Positions 20,871 through 31,404 of a stretch of 64,000 nt of DNA are shown here, in pieces (the first letter of the stretch is position 1; each line of letters starts with the position of its first letter). The translations under genes were made by a program, and so were the position numbers. Origin of the DNA: Paraphysomonas bandaiensis (lineage: Eukaryota; Chrysophyceae); NCBI GenBank assembly GCA_965644295.1, contig CBFFRP010000419.1, forward strand, positions 1-64,000, in the 5' to 3' direction. The notes beneath the pieces are model-generated. The model had not been told where the DNA came from, made no database searches, and saw only the letters and a program-made list of their open reading frames with translations.

Positions 20871-22819
20871 ATGTTAGCTAATCCTACTACACCATTTCAA
20901 TCTGCTTCTCTCTATGTTGGAGATCTTCAGCCTGATATTACCGAGGTAACACACTCAGTGATATCTTAAAATAAGTCTTTATGGTGTTTTTTTATAGGCT
21001 TATCTCTTTGAGATGTTTAATCGTGTCGGTCCTGTGGCCTCTATTCGTGTATGCAGAGACACGGTACGTATATATATATACCCCTCTAGTCCTCATATAT
21101 TAACGGGTATCTTATCAATAGGTCACTCGTCGATCTCTTGGATATGCTTATGTTAACTTCCATCATGTTCAAGATGCGGAACGTGTTCTTGACACCATGA
21201 ACCATACTGAAATCAAGGGAAAGCCTTGCAGAATGATGTGGTCTCAGCGTGACCCCAGCCTCCGTAAATCAGGCGTTGGTAATGTGTTTGTCAAGAACTT
21301 GGCACCAACTGTGGACAACAAGGGTCTCAATGATGTGTTCTCAGTCTTCGGTAACATTTTGTCCTGCAAAGTTGCCACTGATGAGAATGGCAACTCCAAG
21401 GGATATGGATATGTGCACTACGAGACTGCTGAGGCTGCCCAAGAAGCTATCCAGAAGGTTAACGGTGTCGTGATCGAGGATCAGGAGGTCGTTGTGGGCC
21501 CTTTCCTTCGTCGCCAGGATCGTGTTAACAAAAATGACTGGACCAATCTGTACTGCAAGCAGTTTCCTGAGTCGTGGACTGAGGAGAAGTTGAAGGACAC
21601 CTTCTCCCAGTACGGCGGCACTGTCACAAGCTGCAAGCTCGCTGTCGACGAGGAAGGCAAATCCAAGAAATTCGGATTCATTGATTTCGCTGATCACGAG
21701 TCTGCTCTTAAAGCCCTTGAGGAACTCAACGGTAAGCAGATTAAAGTTGAAGGAAAGGACGGAGAAACCGAAACCTTCGAGCTCTATGTGAGTCGCGCCC
21801 AAAAGAAGTCTGAGCGCGCTCGTGAGATGAAGTACAGAATGGATCTTGCCAAAGCTGAACAGATGAACAAGTACCAGGGCATGAACCTGTACGTTAAGAA
21901 TATTGACGAGGCTCTTACTGAAGAACAGTTCCGTGAGTTGTTCGCTCCTTTTGGTACCATCACCAGCTGCCGCGTTGTGCGTGACCAGGGATATGCTTTC
22001 GTCTGCTACTCCAGTCCCGAGGAAGCAACACGTGCCGTGTCTGAGATGAACGGAAAGATGATTGGTGGCAAGCCTCTCTTTGTTACTCTGCACCAGCGCA
22101 AGGAGCACCGCCGTGCTCAGATGGCTCAGGTCCACGGACTTGGTGCCAGGGGTGGTCCCCGTTTCATGGGACAGCCTCCTATGCATTACATGGGCATGTA
22201 CATGAACCCCTCTGGACAGCCTATGCCTCCTCGCCCACCATACCCCATGATGGGAAGTGGCATGATGCCCCGTGGACAAGGCGGCAGAGGTGCCACACCT
22301 GGCTTCCAGGGCGGTAGAGGTTACCCCATGCCTCAGTACAACATGCCTGGCCAGCAGGGTGGTGTCAAGAGAGGCCCAGTTATCAGTGGTCAGGGTCGTA
22401 GAGGACCTACTGGAGGAAGAGGTGCTCCCGGTGGACGTGGTATGCCTCCCCAGCAAGGTGGACGTGGTGTCGCTGGTCCTGGCATGAAGTATAGCAACCA
22501 GGTGCGAAACCAGCCTGCTATGCAGATGGGAGGTATGCCTATGCAACAGCAGCAGCCCCCTGCACAGATGCATGCTACAGATGGACTCGATCACGCCACT
22601 CTTGCCCAGGCTGACCCCCAGACCCAGAAGAATATGATCGGTGAGAGACTTTACCCTCTTATTCTTCAACACCAGCCTACTTTAGCTGGAAAAATTACTG
22701 GTATGTTGCTTGAGATGGATAACAGTGAGCTTGTTCATTTGTTGGAATCACCTGAGGCGCTCGCGACCAAAACCCAAGAAGCGATGAGTGTCCTCGAGGC
22801 CCACAACCAGGGCGCGTAG
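20871..22819 (+). CDS. PABP: Cytoplasmic poly(A)-binding protein
   Basis: Exons 20871-20945, 20998-21063 and 21122-22819 encode 612 residues, close to the usual 630. Four RNA recognition motifs run through residues 10-330: RRM1 with SLYVGDLQPDITE, RRM2 with GNVFVKNLAPTVD, RRM3 with TNLYCKQFPESWTE and RRM4 with MNLYVKNIDEALTEE. A Gly/Arg/Met/Pro/Gln-rich linker follows, then a C-terminal MLLE domain (IGERLYPLILQHQPTLAGKI, KITGMLLEMDNSELVHLL). It binds mRNA tails, and through MLLE binds PAM2-containing translation and deadenylation factors. The third exon is clearly richer in G and C and uses more C- and G-ending codons than neighbouring genes, as expected for a highly expressed gene. Both introns fall inside RRM1. 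Confidence 0.96.
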
Positions 22820-23378
22820 ATAGGTTGTAGCTAATGATAAGATAGGGATGTCTTTAAGCTAATAGTTAAGAGAAGTTGCAAAATAATGTGTCTCCTGAAT
22901 CCGCAAGGTATTCATCTTTATTTGAACAAAATATGTCATACTTAGAGCAGAGGTCGTATATCTACCTTTTACATACAGAAGTAGCTATCTCATTTAAATG
23001 CAAAGGAGTGCAAGCTTACACAGTATGATTCCAGTGTAAGTCAACAATATATGTAAATACATTGCTGGTCCCAATGTGTCTCTATATAGAGTACTGAATC
23101 CCAGAATATCAATATTATATATTGCTACCGATTATAGCTATAGAACATGCCATCATATATGATATTAGAATTTAGCATATCAACCCTTGAAGTGGCAAAG
23201 CTAAACGCAGTCAAGCAGAGCATACTATTTCTCATTATTCAATTTGCTATAATAAATTTTAAAATTGGAGGTTTTAAACACTTCATTAACTGAACTTGAT
23301 TCACTCAATGTATGCTAGAGTTAGAGTAAGAGGAATTCCGAATTTCCGAATGTCTAGTATCCAGTAGTGAATGTCTGA
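22820..23378. other. PABP 3' flank
   Basis: No gene seen. AT-rich, with the probable 3' untranslated region of PABP up to the first hundred or so bases, ending at the terminal motif of the mobile element. Confidence 0.5.
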
Positions 23379-25258
23379 TTATTGGCAATAGGCGTGTAAG
23401 AGTCCGAACGAATTTGGCAAAACAATTTAACTGCTTAACTCTGATATCCTAATTATCGACAGCTGCATGTGCGTCACTGCAAGCACCAAGGTGCAACCCC
23501 TTTCGCTCTATCACTCAAAACACACGCAGTGAGCAAGAAGAATGTTGATATACCTGGCATCTGATGACTTCAGGACTTTCGAGTCCTTAAGAAGGTGAGC
23601 AGCCCGGATGCTTGACTTCAACAGGCAGTCCAAAACCCCGGTTACCCTAGAGGTGGGGCTTGTCTCGGATGCCTGTTATTTCGTCAAGGCCCAAAGACGT
23701 CAACACAAGCATATATGTGGCTATGTATGTGAGTAGACAGAGAACTATTTCATGACGATATATTCGGCTCACGTTAGTTTTCCGGAGAGAAAGGTATAGT
23801 GGTGTTCTGCAAAATAAGTACTGGAGATATATCTCCGGAAGTCAATGTAAACCGCACAATGTAAATTTTTTTAACATAACAATGTTACTTTTAGTATCCA
23901 CCAACAAAACCTGGCAAAACCACTTTACCAGGTTTGGGCATCACATCGAATTTATATCGTCAGCAGGTATCCGAAAAGGGCCTACCTCAAGGGTAACTGG
24001 GGTTTTAGACTGCCTGTAGAAGGTCAAGCATCCGGGCTCTTTACCTTGGACTTTAAAGTCCTGATGTCAGCAGCTGTCAGGTATAAAGTCTGTGTGATAG
24101 TGATTTCACCAGGTTTAATATTATATTATATGGAAAAGTGTCATGTGTATATGGAAAAGACTTATTTGAAGACTATATGTTATCGTCAATGTATGTTTTC
24201 ACCTCAATGTTGTAAATGGGCCCACCTCAAGGGTAACCGGGGTATTGGACTGCCTGTTGAAGTCAAGCATCCGGGCTGCTCACCTTCTTAGGACTCGAAA
24301 GTCCTGAAGTCATCAAATGCCAGGTACATCAAAATTCTTCTTGCTCACTGCGTGTGCTTTGAGTGAGTGTGCTAGTCTTATTTTATTAGCAGTAGGCGTC
24401 AAGAACCAACACCAGATAAGTAGTCAAGCTAGATCGACCTTTACCTGTAACTAACAAGCACAAAGTCTTATGTATTCTACTATGTAACGCTACAGAATCA
24501 GCTTGTGCGTCTCCGCAAGCACGAAGGTGCGACCACTTCCGTTCTTGTGTGTTAGGGAGAAGCTCTGTGAACGTTGATCCTCCTTGAAATACAGTAGGAT
24601 CAGTCAGACTGACAGGGGGACGCCCTTTAGGGTATAGAGGTCCCCTCAGGACTTTGTGGAGGAGGATTCTGTGGAGTGTTCTTAACCTAAGATACATCGA
24701 CGAGGGGGTAGATCGGGGCGCTCCAGCTGCGACTTGGGCCTGGGACAGAGGAGTAGCTAATGGAGTTGGTATCGTGGAGGCGGAGGTGATGGAAGAGAAG
24801 ACGACCGGAGGGGCTCTTGAGGTCTCCGTTTTTTACACGTAGTAAGCGTAGTGCTGGGTGTTGCTCGATTTATATCGGCTCTGGGAGAAAACTGCCGACT
24901 CCGCCATGTTCTGCTTCGTATGTTGCTTTGTGTGTGTCGACGTCGCTGACGCGGTCTAGGGGGAGTTGATGTAGGGTTGACAGCAGCATGACGCTCACTA
25001 CGATCTTGGAGCATTTGTGTGGCTGAAGCGGAAAGCGGTTGGAGGAGGGTAACAACTGCTTTATCAATGGCATGTAGTCTACGCGAATTGAGGGAGCAAT
25101 TGTACTGTTTGAGTTATAGAGCGGAAATGTTTGCACCTTGGTGCTTGCAGTGACTTCAGTAGAGGGTTAAATAGTAGGATATCAGTGTTCAGAACTAGTT
25201 AGTTGTGTACCAATTCTAAATTCGTCCTGACTCTTAAACGCCTATTGCTAAGTAAAAA
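23379..25258. mobile_element. Foldback/MITE-like element with inverted ends
   Basis: The left end (from TTATTGGCAATAGGCG) and the right end, read on the minus strand (TTAGCAATAGGCG at 25237-25252), share an inverted repeat of about 130 bases. Shared words include TAAGAGTC, ACGAATTT, GATATCCTA and GTCACTGCAAGCACCAAGG. Inside are two minus-oriented copies of a further block (about 23968-24090 and 24215-24372) that matches the plus-oriented block at 23545-23690. A second plus-oriented left end begins at 24383 (TTATTAGCAGTAGGCG). It is therefore a nested or composite element. No transposase frame is visible, so any movement would need enzymes from elsewhere. Target-site duplication could not be identified. 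Confidence 0.65.
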
Positions 25259-25836
25259 CATTATGCAAACGTGGGAATTTTAGAATATTTTAGGAAAAAC
25301 TAGGAGAATTTTCAGTATTTAAGTAAAGATGCTAGAAAAGGTTATTCTGTTTGTAGAATAGTAAACAGAAATACAACAAAATATATTAATTTTATTAAGT
25401 CTTAAAGAGGCTAATCGAATAGTAATAGTAAGACATGTATTTTCACTTCCAAGACTAACATTACTCACTGCCTTTCAGCATTTCTTAAGAAAACAGACTG
25501 TCTCTAGAATACACTTGGAGGGAATGGCGATGCCTTTTAATAGAAGTAAAGGCTATAAGCAAATTGAAATTATCAAGGGGAAAAGCCCCTTGGGGGTTTG
25601 GGGGGTAAAAAGGGCTCGCCTCTCCATCCCCCTGTCTTTTACTCTGTTTATAACTGTGTCATTCATATTAGTGGTATCGAATGTGGCACATATTTTCTTT
25701 AAATATCTATTATTACAGTAGCACATAGCTAAGCTCTAGAAATAAAATACAATTATAGATTGACATCTACCCCTTGACTGTGTAAACCCCCCGCAGCCAC
25801 AACAGTAGGGTTAACTTGTAATGAGTAGCATTATTA
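25259..25836. other. Spacer after the mobile element
   Basis: No gene supported. A 68-codon plus frame (25515-25721) ends in a hydrophobic stretch but has no homolog I recognise. A G-rich run AAAGCCCCTTGGGGGTTTGG lies at about 25582. Confidence 0.5.
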
Positions 25837-27472
25837 CTATTTATTAGAAACACAAAATTCTTCAAGGACATCCAACGGCCATATAGGCCTCCTAACGTGT
25901 TCATATAAATCACCTCCACCCTTCAGTACTACGCTCCCTAAGCCTCCGCCGTCTACGGTGACAACCTGACGACTTAAAGGCTCGAAGTGAGCCCTGAAGT
26001 GATGCTTTGATTTTAGAGCAATGGTGCGGCAGCGACTAAGATCGCACCTGATTAAACGACGCAATTATATCAACGGCAGTACCAGACATTAGCACTTACC
26101 CCATAGATGTCAACTGAGCTGTGTCAAAGGCTTGCCCATTATTACTAGTCACACATATATCCACGTTAGAATTGACCGTGAATCGCATACATCTGCCGGT
26201 AGGGGCAATATGAACAGCCATTGGCCCACAAGGGGGTGAAGGATTGTCCGGGCTGTATTCTGGCGATTCGCCGAGGAAGTTCACTACACCTGTTACTTCC
26301 AGCGGTCCACCCCCCAAATGTGGGGCTTTCCGTCCTCCCATCATAATCTTTCCCGTTCCTCCGATTCCAATTGCCTCCCCCTGCTTCACTGCTTCTGGAT
26401 CACAGATAGCAAAGAATGCAACTGGTCGGGATAAACCTGCAGACAAAAGAGCTGATAGTAGGGCAGTTGTATCGCCATAGTGTCCGCTTCCAGGGTTGTC
26501 TGACACGTCCGCCAAAACAAGGGGCCCAGATGAGCCACCATTCTGGTCATCATTTTCCGTACTCTGTGCGAGAGCAACCGCATCTGACACAGACATTATA
26601 TCCAGGCTGCAAAATTCTCGGGTTTCCCATATATATTGACCAAGCGAATCAGCTAAGGTCTGAGCCCGTTGCTTTTCACAAGACTCATCTTCCTCTGTCT
26701 TGCACGTAGACAGGTTCACTGTGACAGTAACACTAGGACCAATTTCATATATATCAGACGCAGTAAAACCTGCACACACACTCACAACAAGTGCCGTTCC
26801 ATCATCTTCCATAGTCTGCCCACGACGAATTAGTTCCACCATAGGTCCCTGCTGTGTACGCCCCCCATCACACCCGCCTATGATTGGCAGCTTACAAAGA
26901 GATGTATAGAGACGCACCTCTCCTAACATGCAACGCTGAAGCAAATCACCTGCTTGTATTGCCCGTTCATAGAAATCAATATGCGGGTAGGTACGTACAG
27001 CAATAAGTGCATCCGAGTTCTCTACCATCTTCTTTGTGATATTACCATGCAAGTCAAGTGTTGCAATGATTGGTACATATCTCCCCACTGCATCTCTTAT
27101 ACGCCTTAAGATCTCCCCCTCAACATCCTCATAGCTCATTGATACCATCGCTCCATGTAAATGCAAAACCACTCCATCAATGTCTTGTTTATGGATCTCT
27201 TGCAACAGACGATCGATGACAAGGTTCACTACACTGTCCTCAACTCGACCAGAGGGATTGGCAGATAATCCAATCACTGGTCTTAAATTCCAATTGTAGC
27301 GTTTTGATTGGTTAATAGTCGCAGCTAATGAGGAGCGTGTGTTTGTGTGTTTGTCATAGATAGAAGAAGCAGTGTCGCAGTAGGAGTGCTGTTGGAAGTT
27401 CAGGAGGGTGGTAGGAGTGGGAAGGAATGTGTTTGTTTCGTGAGAAAATTCGGCGGTGAGAACTTGTTTCAT
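25837..27472 (-). CDS. mlrC-like: M81 family metallopeptidase (MlrC-like)
   Basis: Exons 26100-27472 and 25837-26047, joined across a 52-base intron, give 527 residues. The protein opens MKQVLTAEFSHETNTFLPTP, the classic start of the bacterial M81 family. It keeps LDLHGNIT near 139, RTYPHIDFYERA near 160, and the DNPGSGHYGDTTALL glycine-rich loop. The C-terminal domain (KSKHHFRAHFEPLSRQV, then RRPIWPLD) is also complete. M81 enzymes are zinc peptidases or amidohydrolases. MlrC opens the tetrapeptide left from linearised microcystin, but most members have unknown substrates. Eukaryotic members are uncommon, so transfer from bacteria followed by intron gain is likely. Codon use does not look foreign by eye. 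The intron lies between the two domains. Confidence 0.88.
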
Positions 27473-27518
27473 TATAGAGATACAGTCGCAAGAAATGACA
27501 ATGACACACTGCGTATAG

Positions 27519-28554
27519 TATGTATGTATGTATGTATGTATGTATGTATGTATGTATGTATGTATGTATGTATGTATGTATGTATGTATGTATGTATGTA
27601 TGTTTGTATGTATGTATGTATGTATGTATGTATGTATTTATGTATGTATGTATGTTTGTATGTATGTATGTATGTATGTATGTATGTATGTATGTATGTA
27701 TGTATGTATGTATGTATGTATGTATGTATGTATGTATGTATGTATGTATGTATGTATGTATGTATGTATGTATGTATGTATGTATGTATGTATGTATGTA
27801 TGTATGTATGTATGTATGTATGTATGTATGTATGTATGTATGTATGTATGTATGTATGTATGTATGTATGTATGTATGTATGTATGTATGTATGTATGTA
27901 TGTATGTATGTATGTATGTATGTATGTATGTATGTATGTATGTATGTATGTATGTATGTATGTATGTATGTATGTATGTATGTATGTATGTATGTATGTA
28001 TGTATGTATGTATGTATGTATGTATGTATGTATGTATGTATGTATGTATGTATGTATGTATGTATGTATGTATGTATGTATGTATGTATGTATGTATGTA
28101 TGTATGTATGTATGTATGTATGTATGTATGTATGTATGTATGTATGTATGTATGTATGTATGTATGTATGTATGTATGTATGTATGTATTTATGTATGTA
28201 TGTATGTATGTATGTATGTATGTATGTATGTATGTATGTATGTATGTATGTATGTATGTATGTATGTATGTATGTATGTATGTATGTATGTATGTATGTA
28301 TGTATGTATGTATGTATGTATGTATGTATGTATGTATGTATGTATGTATGTATGTATGTATGTATGTATGTATGTATGTATGTATGTATGTATGTATGTA
28401 TGTATGTATGTATGTATGTATGTATGTATGTATGTATGTATGTATGTATGTATGTATGTATGTATGTATGTATGTATGTATGTATGTATGTATGTATGTA
28501 TGTATGTATGTATGTATGTATGTATGTATGTATGTATGTATGTATGTATGTATG
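27519..28554. repeat. (ATGT)n array of about 1,036 bases
   Basis: About 259 units of TATG with only four single-base variants seen (near 27603, 27638, 27656 and 28190). It fills the head-to-head interval between the M81 gene (starts 27472, minus) and the kinase gene (starts 28634, plus). The long Tyr-Val-Cys-Met frames through it are not genes. Confidence 0.97.
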
Positions 28555-28633
28555 TGTATATGGATATGGTATCTATGGTATGGTATGTTGGTCTTGTCAT
28601 TATTAACACTATCATATCAAATCACTTAACCAA

Positions 28634-30960
28634 ATGACCGACCACTCCCCAACCTTCTCTCATCCAAACTACATTCTCCTAGACAATGAACGCATTGTTC
28701 GTCGTGCTCAAACCACTTCCCCCCCTTCTCTCTCAGAGGAACAAGAGCTCCTTACAGCTACTGCTCAATACATACACAACACCCTCATAAACCACATGAA
28801 CTTTGAAGAGATTCTAATACCAGATGACGAATCAGAGATATCTACTTCAATATTAGTTACAAATGATTGGCAAACGAACACTAGACTGCTGCTGGTGATA
28901 CAGAATGCAGTGGGATCCCTGATGGGAATATTCAGTAGAACACTATGCTTAGAACAAGGGCTATCAAAGGGGTCCATGTTACCTTATATTAAACATGCTA
29001 GACGGGCTGGATATGCTGTGATGATACTTCGACCCAATACGAATAGTGTGTCAGTGCAAGAGGATCCGACATTACCTCCAAAGAAGGTACCTATTAATGG
29101 ATCGGAGTCACCTGAGATGCATGCGCTGTTTGTTTGGAATAATATCATATCGAAAGCTGATAATATTGAACAAATTGCTCTGTTGAGTTATGGAAATGGT
29201 GCGAGTCTGTGCAAGGACATCATTATCCGTCAGATGGTGCGGTCTCGGGAAGACGAGATGGATGTCAATAGAATTGTTGCCTTCTGTGCTATAGAGGCCA
29301 GCCTCATAGTCGAAGATGATGATGCTGCGGACTTTAAAAAGTTTTTGAAAACGATGGCTGTGAACATGGAGCAAAGTGTTATTTCTCGTGGATATCGACT
29401 CAAGTACCGTACGGAAAAGCTCGGGTGCGTAACACTCTCTCTGGGTTTACCGCCTGGCTTCGACCCGGAATCAATACAGAATGTTGCAACTAGCATCCCG
29501 TTAGCGCTGGATCCAGTCTTTAAATATCTCGATATGGCATTTAGTAGCGTGCGGAACCTGGCAGTGTCTTACAGTGCCGCTGTGGCATCTGATGAGGGTC
29601 TCGATCCAAGTCAAGCAGAGGTTTCCGTTGCTCCTGATGCCCCGACTTCCGATGTGATTGCAGACAGCGGAGAACCGAGTCAGCCTAAAGTAGGAATATT
29701 TTCCCGTCTTCTCGGACGGAAGCCTGCAGCTGCTCCTTCGCCTGAGACTCCTGTGGGTATTCCACGCGCGCAACAGGGTAAACGGACATCTGCTTCTGAT
29801 ATCAATATTGGATCTGAACTCGAAGAGACTCTCACTGTCTCAGATTTTGATCTATTGAAAGTTGTTGGAAAGGGGGCATTTGGCAAAGTAATGCTTGTAC
29901 GCAAGAAGTCTAACAAAGGAGCTGGACAGATTTACGCAATGAAGGTCCTCAAGAAGAGTGTGATATCCGCTAAAGGTCAGATTGAACACACGAAGAGTGA
30001 GCGGTCGATATTATGTGAGATCAAGCATCCATACATCGTACGCCTGCGATTTGCGTTTCAGAGTGAGGATAAACTTTATCTAGTGACTGACTACTATAAT
30101 GGAGGGTCTTTATTCTACCACCTTCGGAAGAGTAGAGTTTTCTCGGAGGAGCGGGCCAGATTTTACGCTGCAGAGCTACTGTCGGCCTTACACCACCTTC
30201 ATCAACAACATATTATATACAGGTGAGTGTACATGCTTATGTGGTGAGTATATATATGCTTAACTCCAGGCTTTGTATACAGAGACCTGAAGCTAGAGAA
30301 TGTATTGATGGATAACATGGGCCATATTGCACTCACAGACTTCGGACTCTCAAAGCAGAACATTGACCTAACTGGGGGTGCCACAACGTTTTGCGGCACG
30401 GCTGAATATATCGCCCCTGAATTGCTGAAAGGACAAAAGTACGGTGCCCCTGTAGACTGGTGGAGCTTCGGTATCCTCCTGTTTGAGATGATGCATGGTC
30501 GTACGCCATTCTACGACAAGAATAGAAAGGTATAGCGATCTATATTACCACCGTTTCCTCATATTTTGCTGTGGTGTGCTTGCCCCAGCTTATGTTCTAC
30601 CGCATCATCAACACTGCACCAAGCTTTCCTCCGCAGTTCTCCATCGAGGCATGTGACTGTATCCGCTCTTTGCTGAACGTATCAGAGCAGGATCGTCTCG
30701 GATCTGGTCCCAGAGGTGCACGTGACATCATGGAGACAGCGTTTTTTTCGCCCATTGACTTTGAGGCACTTATTCGTCGCGAACTGATACCACCTTTCCG
30801 TCCAGATGTTGTAAACGAGTTTGATACCAAGTATGTACCAAAGACATACCTACAAGCCGAGGCGCGCGACTCTGTGGTTGAAAATAAGAAGGGCGAGGTT
30901 AACCCCAACTTCGAGGCGTTTACTTTCCGAGGGGATAGCGCACTAGATGACGAAAAATAA
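28634..30960 (+). CDS. Arb2-domain / AGC protein kinase fusion
   Basis: Exons 28634-30222, 30283-30529 and 30589-30960 encode 735 residues. Residues 60-300 match the Arb2/FAM172 domain, an alpha/beta-hydrolase-like fold: [46 protein letters not shown] and [10 protein letters not shown] at the nucleophile-elbow position. A Ser/Pro-rich linker follows. The kinase domain starts near 405 with GKGAFGKV, has the VAIK-type lysine in [11 protein letters not shown] as YRDLKLEN near 530, DFG in TDFGLSKQN, an activation segment [13 protein letters not shown], and [10 protein letters not shown]. The AGC tail ends with a hydrophobic motif FEAFTF. The kinase is closest in feel to the Akt/S6K group. Arb2 proteins act in RNA-linked chromatin silencing or splicing, so the fusion may tie growth signalling to nuclear RNA control. 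All catalytic kinase residues are present. Confidence 0.9.
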
Positions 30961-31404
30961 CCACACTATGTTATTCGTATGTATGAAAATATATATTGAG
31001 ATAAGTTTATGTGAAATGGTCTATGTGTTGGGTGAATTATATCAAGATGTCAGAAGTATCAACAATGTGTGTTGAATGCGGCTATATTAAAGCAACACTG
31101 GATTAATTTAATGACAATAATAATAAGTATTGAAGCTGTTGTATTTTCTTATATACTTTCGAGTTCGGCTAGTCCTTAAGAGAAGCTACGCCCTACACAT
31201 TTATTCAATGTCAGGATTATTTTGACATTAAGGAACCCAATTCAGAACCCTTCATTGCGGTTGATATTTATGACCTCATCACAGGTGATAATGTACTCAA
31301 GTCCATTCCCATACAAATCACAATTTTTATAACATAAAGTGAGAACTCGAGACACATATGTAACGCTACAAGCTACCATACACAAAAAGAACACAAAGCT
31401 TATG
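30961..31404. other. Convergent 3' spacer
   Basis: Lies between the stop codons of the kinase and the EF-hand-like gene. AT-rich, no gene or repeat seen. Both 3' untranslated regions must end here. Confidence 0.55.

Noticed and set aside
21341-22672. 443-codon minus-strand frame.
   Set aside because: Antisense shadow of the codon-biased PABP exon. Composition is His/Ser/Leu-rich with no domain.
24046-25136. Short frames inside the mobile element (for example 24386-24697 and 24870-25136).
   Set aside because: They cross inverted-repeat blocks, have no transposase motifs and are not shared with the copy at 55243.
27347-28637. Three long overlapping Tyr-Val-Cys-Met plus-strand frames and one Tyr-Ile-His-Thr minus-strand frame (up to 419 codons).
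   Set aside because: They are translations of the ATGT array. A stop-free tetranucleotide opens several frames at once, and their ends carry no domain.
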